Shown piece by piece: positions 8,136 through 17,445 of a stretch of 64,000 nucleotides of DNA. The position numbers were made by a program, and so were the translations under genes. How positions within the stretch are numbered: position 1 is the stretch's first letter; each line of letters opens with the position of its first letter. The notes beneath the pieces were generated by a model. That model was not told the DNA's origin. It saw only the letters and a list, made by a program, of their open reading frames with translations, and made no database searches. This stretch comes from JABDJZ01 sp047619685 (GTDB taxonomy: Bacteria > Bacteroidota > Rhodothermia > Rhodothermales > UBA10348): NCBI GenBank assembly GCA_047619685.1, contig JBLHLC010000001.1, positions 1-64,000 on the forward strand. The letters are read 5' to 3'.

Positions 8136-8846
8136 CTACTCCCCTCTGCGCGCCGGCGCCGGAGCCTGAAGCAGATCTATGAAGTCGGTGGCAGTCCGCT
8201 CCATGTCATTCACAATGCGTCGTATGCGGCCATTGATCAGGTTGTAGAAAAAGAGGGCCAGGATTCCAACCACCAGGCCAGCCGCCGTCGAGATCAACGC
8301 TTCCCATATGCCGCCGGCAAGAACACTGGGGTTCACATTGCCCTGGAGGCTCTGGATCTGCTGGAACGCCTCGATCATGCCTGTCACTGTCCCCAGGAAG
8401 CCCAGCATCGGGGCAATACCGGCGACGCTGGCCAGGAGGTCTGTCCGGGTTTCCAGTTGAAACGCCTCGTGTTTGCCCGATGCGTTCACGGCGTCCTGAA
8501 TTTCGGAGATAGGCCTTCCCAAACGGTCCAGACCATGTTTCAGGATGCGCGTGATGGGGGTGTCCTGTGCTTCGCAATAGGCGCGGGCGCCCTCGATATT
8601 TGCCGTCCTGACGTAGTCCCGGATGCGCCCCATGGCAATGGCCGGATCGCCAGAGGCCCGCCTCAGCTTGAAGAGCCGCTCGACGAAAATGACAATCGTC
8701 ACGAGCGACAGCGCCAGGATGGGGATAAGCACCCAGCCGCCTTGGACGAGAACATCAAGCCTCGAGACCTCGCTGGCGGCATCAAGGGCCACGCCCGTCG
8801 AGTCGGCGGTGGAATCAGCCACCTGCTGAAGAAGCGTCAGAATCAT
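8136..8846 (-). CDS. MotA/TolQ/ExbB proton channel protein
   Basis: 236 residues from the ATG at 8846. I prefer this start because the in-frame upstream sequence (to 9017) would add 57 proline-rich residues inside the previous gene. An N-terminal helix (GGWVLIPILALSLVTIVIFVERLF) is followed by a cytoplasmic loop and the paired C-terminal helices (VAGIAPMLGFLGTVTGMIEAF and ALISTAAGLVVGILALFFYNLI) that define MotA/TolQ/ExbB. The conserved Gly/Pro-Thr residues of the channel are present. It pairs with the ExbD downstream and lies 40 bases after the HU-SPOR gene. The first 25 residues are a short periplasmic Ser/Thr/Ala segment. Confidence 0.9.
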   Translation of the reverse strand: MILTLLQQVADSTADSTGVALDAASEVSRLDVLVQGGWVLIPILALSLVTIVIFVERLFKLRRASGDPAIAMGRIRDYVRTANIEGARAYCEAQDTPITRILKHGLDRLGRPISEIQDAVNASGKHEAFQLETRTDLLASVAGIAPMLGFLGTVTGMIEAFQQIQSLQGNVNPSVLAGGIWEALISTAAGLVVGILALFFYNLINGRIRRIVNDMERTATDFIDLLQAPAPARRGE

Positions 8847-8886
8847 GTAGATGTGTCTGGGTGCGGGAGTACGTGGATTGGAAGGA

Positions 8887-10197
8887 TCAGCGGCGGATCC
8901 GCCTGACCCAGGTACCTTCTGGAAGCTTGTTGGCCAGCGACCGTCGAACTGCGTCTGCCTCCTGGGAGGTGGCGAACTCGCCCACGCCAATTCGGTGCCG
9001 GAGTTGTCCGTCGGCATCGGGGTAGGAAAGCAGTCCGACAGGATGCCCCAGGTTGGCGTGCCGGTTCATAGCTGCGCGAGCACCCGCAAGGCTCGCGGAA
9101 GAGCCCACCACCAGTGTGTAGCCGGACGAGGTCAGGTCAATGGAAGCAGGTGTTCCGGATGGGGTCCGGACCGAATCCACCGGCTGGCTGGTCGGCTGCA
9201 CGGCGGTTGTAGTCCCGCCTTCCTCCGGGTCGGGGGTGGTTTCAGGCTGAACGGCCTCCTGACCGGCGGTGGATTCGCCGGGAGGAACGTCGTCAGTTGT
9301 GCCCGAACCCCAGTTGCGAATGACAAAGATCGAGACCACAATAAGCGCGATGGCCGCCAGCCCAAGTAGTATGGGTCTTCGACTCCCTGAAATTCTGTCT
9401 CGGGAAGCGTTTCTGTCTTTTCGCACGCCGGCCGGGGCAGCGGCTGCCATGGCGCCGGCCAGAGCGTCGTCGTATGCGGTGGAGGACGGAGAGTCCGCAA
9501 ATGCACCCGCTACGCGAGCGGCATGATCCGAGCCCGGTGCCAATTGGGAGTGCAGCGATTCATAGGTAAAGTCCGCCTCGCTGGAGACAGGCGCATACGG
9601 TCCGGGGTCAACCGGGTTGGGCAGAGCCGGCGGCGGTGGCGGTGGCGGTGCAACCACTGGAGGCGGCCCTTGGGCTGGCGGGGCGACGGCAGGAGGCGGC
9701 GCTGGGGCCGCAGCCTTCGGCGCTGGGGCAGACGGGGCGATGGCTGGCCGCGGCGCCGGGGCAGGAGCGATCGGAGCGGGGGCCGAGGCCCGTGCGGGCT
9801 CCGCTCGCGGCCGCGGCAAGGGCGCAGGCGGACTAATTGGAGCGGTCGGAATACCCGTCAGGTCGGTCGGATCCGCCCCGTCGATTGGGGCCCAACTGAC
9901 TTTTCGAATGGGAGCGTCGTCGGACATATCTGTTTCCAAATCGTTAGGACTTGCCAGGGCCACTGAATCGTCTTCGGACAGCCAACGGTAGTTAACCGCC
10001 TGCTGCAACGCCCGGCTGGGTTCGAAGTCGAGGCCACCATCGCCCTGACGGAGCGTCCCGAGGCCGGCCAGATTGGCAAAGCCCTCGGCTTGCACCTTGT
10101 CGCTTACGGCAGCAACGAAGGCCTTGAGGGCCTTTTCAACTTCTGGGCCGGTGCGATCCAGCCGCTGGGACAATTCCTGCACGAGTTGATTCTTCAT
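8887..10197 (-). CDS. Membrane-spanning HU-SPOR fusion protein
   Basis: 436 residues in four parts. Residues 1-75 match the HU/IHF-like N-terminal fold used by Bacteroidota SPOR proteins (LVQELSQRL...GFANLAGLGTLR...). Residues about 110-200 are a Pro/Ala-rich spacer ending in a run of seven prolines. Residues 275-294 are a single transmembrane helix preceded by basic RKDRNASRDR, which puts the N-terminus in the cytoplasm. Residues about 357-436 are a SPOR domain (GYTLVVGSSAS...GVGEFATSQEADAV), which in known cases binds denuded septal peptidoglycan in the periplasm. The layout could connect nucleoid and cell wall. It overlaps the small HU gene by ATGA and precedes exbB. Whether the HU-like domain binds DNA is not shown by sequence. 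Confidence 0.85.
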   Translation of the reverse strand: MKNQLVQELSQRLDRTGPEVEKALKAFVAAVSDKVQAEGFANLAGLGTLRQGDGGLDFEPSRALQQAVNYRWLSEDDSVALASPNDLETDMSDDAPIRKVSWAPIDGADPTDLTGIPTAPISPPAPLPRPRAEPARASAPAPIAPAPAPRPAIAPSAPAPKAAAPAPPPAVAPPAQGPPPVVAPPPPPPPALPNPVDPGPYAPVSSEADFTYESLHSQLAPGSDHAARVAGAFADSPSSTAYDDALAGAMAAAAPAGVRKDRNASRDRISGSRRPILLGLAAIALIVVSIFVIRNWGSGTTDDVPPGESTAGQEAVQPETTPDPEEGGTTTAVQPTSQPVDSVRTPSGTPASIDLTSSGYTLVVGSSASLAGARAAMNRHANLGHPVGLLSYPDADGQLRHRIGVGEFATSQEADAVRRSLANKLPEGTWVRRIRR

Positions 10198-10418
10198 ACC
10201 GTCTCGGGGACGAAGCCGATCGTATCGGCAGGGAGGGTCGGGCCGGAATCGGCGGGGCCCGTCTTGCCGCGAATTGCGCGATCGGTGGCGCCTGTTGCAG
10301 GCTGGTGCTCCACGCTCAGAGTCCCGACTCCCGGCAGGTGGACCGGGCGTCCCTTCTGGAGGAGATCTATCACCGATGCCACAAGTGCATCAACAAAAGT
10401 CGGGTTGGTCTTCAGCAT
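10194..10418 (-). CDS. Small HU/IHF-like DNA-binding protein
   Basis: 74 residues, shorter than classic HU (about 90). The N-terminal helical body (FVDALVASVIDLLQKGRPVHLPGVGTLSVE) matches the HU dimerisation helices and the GxG turn. The beta-arm region is short but keeps an F-x-P near the end (IGFVPETV). Its stop overlaps the start of the HU-SPOR gene by four bases, so the two are translationally coupled and may form heterodimers through their HU parts. A truncated arm argues against strong DNA bending. Known in Bacteroidota as a companion of SPOR-domain genes. Confidence 0.75.
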   Translation of the reverse strand: MLKTNPTFVDALVASVIDLLQKGRPVHLPGVGTLSVEHQPATGATDRAIRGKTGPADSGPTLPADTIGFVPETV

Positions 10419-10466
10419 GTAGCCAGGCGCGTGTTTTCGCCAAGATAGGTTTTTGGATGACCCGGA

Positions 10467-12176
10467 TTACCAGCGCCACCCCAAGCCAACGACCACGGTC
10501 GCAGGCGCTTCCGGGTAGTTGTACCAGTAAGGGGTTTCGCCCAGGAGGTTTCGGAGTTCCGCGATCACGAGACCGTTTGTGGCCACCGCGTAGGAAATTC
10601 TGACGTCCAGATCGGCAAAAGTAGACACGGGTTCGCCGCCCACGGTGTCGCGCGGACGCTTTCCAAGCAAGGCTGTCGTCGCCTGGACAAGTCCCTTCCG
10701 TTTCGCAAACGCCTGGGAAATCATCCCTTCTACCGTCCAATCCGGCAGATAGGGGAGGTCAGTCTTCAGATCGGTTAGCCGTCCGTTCTGAAAACGCCCC
10801 CCGAGCCGTGCCTCAAAGCCAGGGGTTGGGGAGAGGCGCATCTCGCCGCCCACCGTGACCACGCGGGCGGCCGTATGTCGGACGCGGGAGAGGCCCTGCG
10901 GATAGCCGGTAAAGTTGGCAGAATCGTGCTCAAATACCCGCCAGTTCGGAGACTCCTTGTATCCGACAATGGCCGAAGCCTGGAGTGTGCTCCAGAATCC
11001 TCGAAGTCTGGCCATGGCGTCAACCGTGTAAATAACGGGTTCTATCTGCACCTCGTCGACCAGGAACGGTTGATCGCGGAAGAGATCGCCAGGATTCGCC
11101 GACCCCAGGCTGGGACGCTGGGATACTTCCAGCCGGAGATTCGGGGCGAGGGCGGCTTCCAATTCCATGGAAGGACTGAAGTAGCTTATCGAGCGTCTCG
11201 TGGAGCCTGAAGCGACGGGCAATGCCTCGAAGCCCAAGACACGTCCGCCAAATTCGGCCGAGGCAGTGCTTCCAAGGCGCAGTTTGAACGCCCCGCCTGC
11301 ATCGTAGTGACCGACGGCTCGTCCGGGGTTGCTGGCTGAATCCAGAGTAAGTGCACCCGCTGAAGCATCGAGCTTCACGGCGGAGGCCTGCATGCTGAGG
11401 GTTGCCTTGGCGCCAGAGTTTGAGCGTTCGTTTCGAGAGTCCACCGTTCCGACGAAGGCCCCGGTTGAATTCGACCCCGAATACCCGTCCAGACGAAGGT
11501 TAAGCGATACCGAAGACGCGGATCCCGTTCCCAGCCACGCGGAGCCCAGCAGATCGGAACGTGTCCTGTTTGGAGCCACGACAGTACCCACGCTTCCCGG
11601 AAGGTCTATCCCGTAGAGGGTATAGGAATCACTCGATCCCAAGGCCTCCACACCGTAAGACACGCTTGGCCCTGAACTGGCGAAACGCGTGGATCCGGTA
11701 AAGCCATCGGCTGCTGCATCTGAACCAAACGGCGCAAAGGAGGTCGTGCCGTCATATCGTCCGGCTACCGTCCAACGGCTCACGGGACTCGCAAAGAGTG
11801 AGGCTTCGAGGAGGGCGTACCGTGTGGCGTAACGGCCAAAACCAGTCTCAAACGTCCCGGTAAACCCGCTCCCGGCGGTCCTGGGGAGATCTCGGGGTGT
11901 GGTGGGGTTGGCCAGCGGGTTCTGGGGAAGTTCGGTACCCCGTTGCTTGTACCGCTCCACAAACGGCATCCGGCGTAGCCCAATGTCCGGGACACGTGGG
12001 GGTGGGTTGAAGCCTACCAGGGGCTGTCTCCGCAGAGAAGGAAATGAGATGGTCAGCTCGCCCCGGATCTCGACATCTCTGGGAGCAAGATCGGGCAGGG
12101 CCTGTCCAGCGGCAGGGAGGACGGTGGCAAACGCAAAAAGAGCTGCCAGTAATCGGTGGAGCATGTAACGCATCAT
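10467..12176 (-). CDS. Outer-membrane beta-barrel protein (TonB-receptor-like)
   Basis: 569 residues. A signal peptide (hydrophobic 8-20, AAGQA cleavage) is followed by about 85 residues with Pro-rich segments (VGFNPPPRVPDIG), then a long run of alternating polar/hydrophobic strands with aromatic ends, finishing in VVVGLGWRW, a barrel-type C-terminus. No plug domain is visible, so it is a barrel but probably not a full TonB-dependent receptor; the C-terminal third (VQATTALLGKRPRDTVGGEPVSTFADLDVRISYA...NLLGETPYWYNYPEAPATVVVGLGW) resembles the end of such receptors. It overlaps the TPR gene by ATGA. Likely outer-membrane partner of the TPR protein in this operon. Confidence 0.75.
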   Translation of the reverse strand: MMRYMLHRLLAALFAFATVLPAAGQALPDLAPRDVEIRGELTISFPSLRRQPLVGFNPPPRVPDIGLRRMPFVERYKQRGTELPQNPLANPTTPRDLPRTAGSGFTGTFETGFGRYATRYALLEASLFASPVSRWTVAGRYDGTTSFAPFGSDAAADGFTGSTRFASSGPSVSYGVEALGSSDSYTLYGIDLPGSVGTVVAPNRTRSDLLGSAWLGTGSASSVSLNLRLDGYSGSNSTGAFVGTVDSRNERSNSGAKATLSMQASAVKLDASAGALTLDSASNPGRAVGHYDAGGAFKLRLGSTASAEFGGRVLGFEALPVASGSTRRSISYFSPSMELEAALAPNLRLEVSQRPSLGSANPGDLFRDQPFLVDEVQIEPVIYTVDAMARLRGFWSTLQASAIVGYKESPNWRVFEHDSANFTGYPQGLSRVRHTAARVVTVGGEMRLSPTPGFEARLGGRFQNGRLTDLKTDLPYLPDWTVEGMISQAFAKRKGLVQATTALLGKRPRDTVGGEPVSTFADLDVRISYAVATNGLVIAELRNLLGETPYWYNYPEAPATVVVGLGWRW

Positions 12177-15100
12177 TGATCCCCCGTGATTCTGGCCTTT
12201 TCCTGGGCCGCGATCTCAGCCTCTGGACGCTCTGGATAGAAGTCCATGACTGTCTCGTACATCAAGACCGCCTCTCCGCGTTCCCCCAACTGCTCAAACG
12301 CTCGCGCCTGCTCCAGATAACCGAGGGCCATCCAGTCCGAGTAGCCGCCAAACAGGGTGGGCATCCGAGCAAGTTCCTCGATAGCGCCGCGGTTGTCGCC
12401 GGCCTTTCGCAGCATGAACCCGAGTCGGTAGAGGGCTTCAGCTCCGGACTCACCACGGCTACCCGCGGCTGCCCGGCGATAGTAGGTCCTCGCACGGTCG
12501 TTAAAACCCCGCTCTTCGTGGATTCGGCCCAGCCCCAGATAGGCAGGCATACTGGCCGGATCGTCCGGGGCTGAATCCACGGCCTGCTGGAGCAAGGTCT
12601 CAGCTTCGTTTATCTGACCGCGGCCCAGCAGTGCCATGCTCTTGCCATAGATGGCTGCGGACCGTTGATCCGGAAGCGAGGCAGCCTGCAGTGCGCGGTC
12701 GTAAGTAGCCTCGGCGCGCGAGAAACGCCCGTTCTCCAGATGAATCTTGCCCAGCCGCATCGCGGCGTCCGCGTTGCGTTGACTATCCGGATAGCGACTC
12801 AGCACCTCCTGGAGGTAGGTTTCCGCCTCCTGATCTTCGCCCCGATCCGCATAGATGTTGCCCAGGTAGAAGTAGGCCTCGGACAGCAGGCGCGCATCTT
12901 CCGCGGTTCGGATGAAGGACAACAGGTCATTCATGGCCAGGTCCGCCTGTCCGCTTTGATAACGAACCTCGGCCTGTCTGAATCGAAGCTCGTCCACGAG
13001 AGGAGAATTGGGGTTCGCGGTGGCGAACGAGTCTATAATCGCTGACGACCGGTCGTCATCCCCGGAAGCCACAAGCGCAAACTGAATGCCTCTGGCAGCA
13101 TCCGATGCGAAAGCACTCTGGGGGTACCTTTCCAGCACCGCCAGGTAGGCAGAGATGGACTGGTTGAGGCGGCTGGCGTTGAAATAGGCGTCCCCGATCG
13201 TGTACTGGGCCTTGGCTGCCAGCGGGTCCTGACCGTGCGCCCGGATCAGCTCCTGAAAACTGGAAATGGCCTGATCGTACTCCTGGTTAAGGAAAAACAG
13301 GTAGCCAAGGGAGTAGCGGGCTTCTTCTCGCCACTCGCTTAGCGGAAATATTTCCAACAACTGGCGGAAGGTGGCGATGGCCTCCAGGGGATCGCCCGCG
13401 TTGGCATACGCCTGTCCGATCTGGTAGAGCGAATAGTCATCGCCGTCGGCCGCCAAACGCCCATAGACACGAACGGCCTGTGGGTACTGCTTCAAGGCGA
13501 AGTGGGAGTCCGCCAATCTCAGGCGAGCATCGGCCTCGTATGGAATAGTTTGGGTGCCACCCTGATGGAGGCTCAGGAAGGACTCAAACTGGGGGATGGC
13601 CTCGGTGTACCGGGCCTGACGGAAATATGTCCAGCCCAGCGCATAGTGAGCCGCCTCTGCATGTTTGCCGCCGGGGTTTTCGCTCAGGTATCGCCTGAAC
13701 AGGTCACCGGAGCGCGAAAACTCTTCCATCTGGAAATGACTCTCTGCCAGCCAAAAGAGGCTCTCAGGGGCCTTGTCTCCACGGGGACTCTCGGCCAGGA
13801 GGTCAGAAAAGGCCTCGGCGGCAGCACTGTAGTCCGCGCGTCTGTAGAGCAACCACGCCTTCTGGAAGACCACGTCGTCGCGCAGTTGAGGCGAAGCCGA
13901 ATTCCGTTGAATGGCTTCATCGAAAGATCGGAGTGCCGCATCAAAATCTCCGAGGGCAATCAGCGTGTTGCCGCGGTGCATGTAAGCCTGCCCGAGGAGG
14001 TCTGAGCGCGGATAGCCCGAAATCAGGTCACCGAAAGCATCGCTGGCACCGGACCAGTCCCCGATGGCGTATAGCAGCAGGCCGAGCTCAAACTGGGCGT
14101 GGTCGGCCAGACTCCCCGAGGGGTACCGTGAGACGTAGCCCTGAAAGCGGTCCATGGCGTCGTTCGGTTTTGCCGACAGCTTCAGATTTACGCCTTCATA
14201 GTAGAGGGCGTCCTGATCCAGTTGATCCCCCGATCCATCCTGAGCGGCCGCAAACTGCTCGGAAGACCACTGGTAGGCCTCCTCGTAGTAATAATTCCAG
14301 GCCAGGCCAAAACGCGCCCGCCGGTGATACTCGCTGGTCGGGTTGGCTCCAGTGAAACGCTCGTAGTGCACGATTGCGTTTTCGCTATCCCGAAGTTGGT
14401 TGTAAGACTCGGCCAGGAGAAAGTGGGCCTTTTCCTGAAGCGCCGGCTCCAGTCGAGGGAGTCTCTGCCGAATTTCGGTGACCGCCCGCACGTAATCGCC
14501 GATGTCGTAGTAGACCTCTGCAAGCGCGAGCCCCACCGAGAGGGACAGGTCCGAGTCCGGGTATCGGGCCGCCAACAACTCGAAAGCCTCGGCTCCTCTC
14601 GTATAGTCCTGACCCCTTATGAGGAGGTATCCGCGGGCGTAGAGGGCCGCGGGCGCGGTGGGAGTCCCGCGATAACCTGCCGCGCGTTCATAAAACGCCA
14701 AGGCCGCTTCGCGATCATCCAACTGCTGGGCGGCGTCGCCCATCCAGTAAAGGGCACGTGCAGCCAGATCGTCCGGGGGATCTGACAGAAGGACCAGATT
14801 AAGCGTCTCCAGGGCCTCCCTGGCTTTTCCTGTTTCGAAATAGTGCCGTCCAAGGGCAAGCCTTGCTTCAAAGGCCCTGGGATGAGCGGGGTAGCGCCTT
14901 TCGAACTCCGTGAGGACCATGATCGCGGGCCCTTCCTGGCCGGCGGCAAGCAGTGCGGCACCTTCGTAGTAGAGGGCGTCGGGAAGAAGATCACTCGCGG
15001 GGAACGCCTCGTCGAACCCGTCAAAGCGGTCGGCCGCGGAGACGTAACGACCCTCCTCAAACGCGCGCAGCGCCAGAGCGAAGGCCTGGTTTTCGTTGGG

Positions 15101-15196
15101 GGCCACGGGTTGGGCGGAGGCCGCAAGGGCCTGGAGCGCCAAGGCGGCAGCAAACGCGAATACGCGCACGGGCTTCGAAAATTGCGGTACGGACAT
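12173..15196 (-). CDS. Giant periplasmic TPR-repeat protein
   Basis: 1007 residues. A signal peptide (hydrophobic 12-25, ASA-QP) is followed by some 25 tandem TPR-like repeats of 34-37 residues through the whole mature chain (for example ALYWMGDAAQQLDDREAALAFYERA and AMRLGKIHLENGRFSRAEATYDRAL). TPR solenoids of this length act as protein scaffolds; in Bacteroidota such genes often sit just before barrel, SPOR and ExbBD/TolQR-like genes. It is the first gene of the operon and starts 199 bases from the divergent PfkB gene. The YbgF/CpoB-type periplasmic coordinator of the Tol system is a possible functional analogue, though that protein is far smaller. Confidence 0.88.
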   Translation of the reverse strand: MSVPQFSKPVRVFAFAAALALQALAASAQPVAPNENQAFALALRAFEEGRYVSAADRFDGFDEAFPASDLLPDALYYEGAALLAAGQEGPAIMVLTEFERRYPAHPRAFEARLALGRHYFETGKAREALETLNLVLLSDPPDDLAARALYWMGDAAQQLDDREAALAFYERAAGYRGTPTAPAALYARGYLLIRGQDYTRGAEAFELLAARYPDSDLSLSVGLALAEVYYDIGDYVRAVTEIRQRLPRLEPALQEKAHFLLAESYNQLRDSENAIVHYERFTGANPTSEYHRRARFGLAWNYYYEEAYQWSSEQFAAAQDGSGDQLDQDALYYEGVNLKLSAKPNDAMDRFQGYVSRYPSGSLADHAQFELGLLLYAIGDWSGASDAFGDLISGYPRSDLLGQAYMHRGNTLIALGDFDAALRSFDEAIQRNSASPQLRDDVVFQKAWLLYRRADYSAAAEAFSDLLAESPRGDKAPESLFWLAESHFQMEEFSRSGDLFRRYLSENPGGKHAEAAHYALGWTYFRQARYTEAIPQFESFLSLHQGGTQTIPYEADARLRLADSHFALKQYPQAVRVYGRLAADGDDYSLYQIGQAYANAGDPLEAIATFRQLLEIFPLSEWREEARYSLGYLFFLNQEYDQAISSFQELIRAHGQDPLAAKAQYTIGDAYFNASRLNQSISAYLAVLERYPQSAFASDAARGIQFALVASGDDDRSSAIIDSFATANPNSPLVDELRFRQAEVRYQSGQADLAMNDLLSFIRTAEDARLLSEAYFYLGNIYADRGEDQEAETYLQEVLSRYPDSQRNADAAMRLGKIHLENGRFSRAEATYDRALQAASLPDQRSAAIYGKSMALLGRGQINEAETLLQQAVDSAPDDPASMPAYLGLGRIHEERGFNDRARTYYRRAAAGSRGESGAEALYRLGFMLRKAGDNRGAIEELARMPTLFGGYSDWMALGYLEQARAFEQLGERGEAVLMYETVMDFYPERPEAEIAAQEKARITGDQ

Positions 15197-15395
15197 TCGG
15201 CACCTGTACGGGGCGAAAGATCGGACGTTTCCGCTTGGAGAGACCTGCGGAAAAAATCGCGATCATCCCCGGCGTCAGCCGCCCAGACGGGCACTTACGC
15301 GTCGTGCCGAGGTATCAGGGACGAATCATTTCTCCCGATATTGTCCGCGCCCGGTCCCAGGCGGGAGGCCGCGACCTGCACCAAATCCCGAATTT

Positions 15396-16373
15396 ATGCG
15401 AATCGTAATTGCTGGCTCCATCGCGTATGACTACCTCATGCGGTTTCCAGGCCTGTTTACGGACCATATCATTCCGGACAAGTTGGAAAGTCTGAGCCTC
15501 AGTTTCCTGGTGGATTCAATGGTTCGACAGCGGGGAGGAGTGGCACCAAATATCGCCTACACGCTCAATATGCTCGGCGGCCACCCGATCATTCTGGGTA
15601 CCGTCGGTCAGGATTTCGGGGACTACCGGGCGTGGCTGGAGGCCCAGAATATTTCGACCGAGCACATCATAGAAATCACGGATGACTTCACCGCCAGCTT
15701 CTTTGTGTCTACCGATCAGGCCCAAAACCAGATAGCCAATTTCTACACGGGCGCCATGGCGCACTCAAAACACCACACGCTGGCTTCCCGTGGCCTGACG
15801 GACGCGGACCTCGTGGTGATAAGTCCGAGTGATCCCCAGTCCATGCTTAACCTGGCTATCGAGGCGCGAGAACACGGGGTCCCCTATTTGTACGATCCCA
15901 GTCAGCAGACCGCCCGCCTGGATGGCGCCGATCTCCGAGCCAGTATTCCGGGCGCAAAATACCTGATGGTCAACGAGTACGAGCTGGCCATCATTCAGAA
16001 GAAGACGGAGTGGTCCGTCGACGAGATCCGAGCCGGAGTGGAGTTTCTGGTTGTAACCGAGGGTGATAAGGGCAGCACCATCTACTCGGCCGGAGGTGAA
16101 TTGCGGATTCCGGTGGCAGCTCCGAACACGATCATCGAACCGACGGGTGCCGGAGATGCGTACCGTGGTGGTTTCCTGGCCGCGCTCAGCGGAGGATTGT
16201 CACACGAGGTCGCCGGGCGCGTGGGTGCGCTTTGCAGCACCTATGTGCTCGAACAACTGGGAACCGCGAATCACCGATTTGGGCTGGACGAATTCATGGC
16301 TCGCTACGCGGAGAACTTCGGTGCAGAGCCGCTCCTGGAAGGTCTTCGCAAACGTATTGCGGCGCGAGCCTAG
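15396..16373 (+). CDS. PfkB-family carbohydrate/nucleoside kinase
   Basis: 325 residues. The ATG at 15396 starts at the conserved RIVIAGSIAYDYLMRFPG strand; an in-frame extension upstream would run into the divergent promoter region. PfkB signature 1 is RQRGGVAPNIAYTLNMLGG, and signature 2 is IIEPTGAGDAYRGGFLAAL, with the catalytic Asp in GAGDAY. Members phosphorylate adenosine, ribose, fructose-1-phosphate or similar. The adenosine-kinase-like spacing and the FVSTDQAQNQIANFYTGAM segment suggest adenosine or ribose as substrate, but this is not settled. Ends convergent with the helix-hairpin-helix gene, sharing the bases CTAG. Confidence 0.88.
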   Translation: MRIVIAGSIAYDYLMRFPGLFTDHIIPDKLESLSLSFLVDSMVRQRGGVAPNIAYTLNMLGGHPIILGTVGQDFGDYRAWLEAQNISTEHIIEITDDFTASFFVSTDQAQNQIANFYTGAMAHSKHHTLASRGLTDADLVVISPSDPQSMLNLAIEAREHGVPYLYDPSQQTARLDGADLRASIPGAKYLMVNEYELAIIQKKTEWSVDEIRAGVEFLVVTEGDKGSTIYSAGGELRIPVAAPNTIIEPTGAGDAYRGGFLAALSGGLSHEVAGRVGALCSTYVLEQLGTANHRFGLDEFMARYAENFGAEPLLEGLRKRIAARA

Positions 16374-17329
16374 GCTTTCCCGATTGACTTGAGCTGTTCC
16401 ACGGCCGCGGGCATCCACTGATCTCGGATGACTTCCTCCGAAACGTCCAGTTCTCTGGCGAGGCGTCTCACTTCCGCTCTGCGGAGGTTCGCCAATTTCT
16501 CCGGAACATCGTACCCGAGTTTCTGGAGACGGACTCGTCTGCCAACACTGAGCGAGGATAGCCAGTCCAGTTTCTGAGCTTCCGAGTCGTCGATGAGGTC
16601 TGACACGGAGCGGAAACCCGTCTGCGCAGGGGTCTTGGTGGCAGGGGAACCGTCTCCGCCAAGCACGGGAGTGGGAGGCGTCTGCGCCTCAGCCCCGACG
16701 GGTGTGTCAGGGCCCGGCTGGGGAGTGATCGCGGCTGGAACAGGGGCGGGCGGAGTCGTAGCAGCCACGGGAGCAGCGGGTTGCCCGGGAGCAGCTACGG
16801 GAGCACCCGAAGGCGCGGCATCCTGAGCTTGTTGCGCGGGATTGGCCACAGGCTGCGGCGGGAGCGCCGCTGAAATCTGTGGTACCTGGCTCTGAGGGGC
16901 AGGTTCGCCGACGTGCCTCCCGGCAGTCACGTCGTCTCCGAAGAGGGGAGGTTCCTGGGCGAAACGCTCAGCCCCCGATCTGGCCGAGTAGGATGTGGGG
17001 CTGTGCTGGACGGGGGGACGATGTGGTCCCGGCTGCACCGGTGCCTGAGTTTGCCGTGGGGGACTCACCGCGTGGCCGCCGGACTGACTGACGCCGGGTC
17101 CTGGAGGTGGTACAGGTATCGGAGGACCGGTTTTCATGTGAGCCTGCTGGCCCGGCCAGGCGGATGCAGACCGAAGACGTCGAATCTCATCCTCCAACTG
17201 GCGCACCCTTACGTCGGAATCGTGGGGTCGTCCGGTCCGTCCGCGCCGGGCAAAGAAATACCCTGCGACGGGGCCCGCGAGCGCCACGACGACCAACGTG
17301 ATGACCAGTATGACCATCCCTGTTTCCAT
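16370..17329 (-). CDS. Membrane-anchored Pro/Ala-rich protein with C-terminal helix-hairpin-helix-like domain
   Basis: 319 residues from the ATG at 17329; a longer in-frame start at 17428 would add 33 residues ahead of the helix. Residues 5-26 are one transmembrane helix, followed by RRGRTGR, so the bulk should be cytoplasmic. A short coiled segment (VRQLEDEIRRLRSA) leads into about 180 residues rich in Pro, Ala and Gln. The last 80 residues (LSVGRRVRLQKLGYDVPEKLANLRRAEVRRLARELDVSEEVIRDQWMPAAVEQL) look like the DUF4332/SAM-type double helix-hairpin-helix. Function unknown; such domains often bind DNA or act in protein contacts. Compare the HU-SPOR protein, with a similar plan. Confidence 0.65.
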   Translation of the reverse strand: METGMVILVITLVVVALAGPVAGYFFARRGRTGRPHDSDVRVRQLEDEIRRLRSASAWPGQQAHMKTGPPIPVPPPGPGVSQSGGHAVSPPRQTQAPVQPGPHRPPVQHSPTSYSARSGAERFAQEPPLFGDDVTAGRHVGEPAPQSQVPQISAALPPQPVANPAQQAQDAAPSGAPVAAPGQPAAPVAATTPPAPVPAAITPQPGPDTPVGAEAQTPPTPVLGGDGSPATKTPAQTGFRSVSDLIDDSEAQKLDWLSSLSVGRRVRLQKLGYDVPEKLANLRRAEVRRLARELDVSEEVIRDQWMPAAVEQLKSIGKA

Positions 17330-17445
17330 TCGGAAGGGGTTCCTGCTTTGATGTGCCAAGGGGGAACGAGGGACGGAAGGCTCCGTATCGGGGCGCTCCA
17401 ACTCGGCGTTACTGTCTGTTTCGACCAAAGACTGGACTTCTTGAA

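Noticed and set aside
9523..9966. Arg/Gly-rich plus-strand frame over the proline-rich linker
   Set aside because: It is the antisense translation of the Pro/Ala-rich spacer of the HU-SPOR gene, which creates artificial repeats of basic residues.
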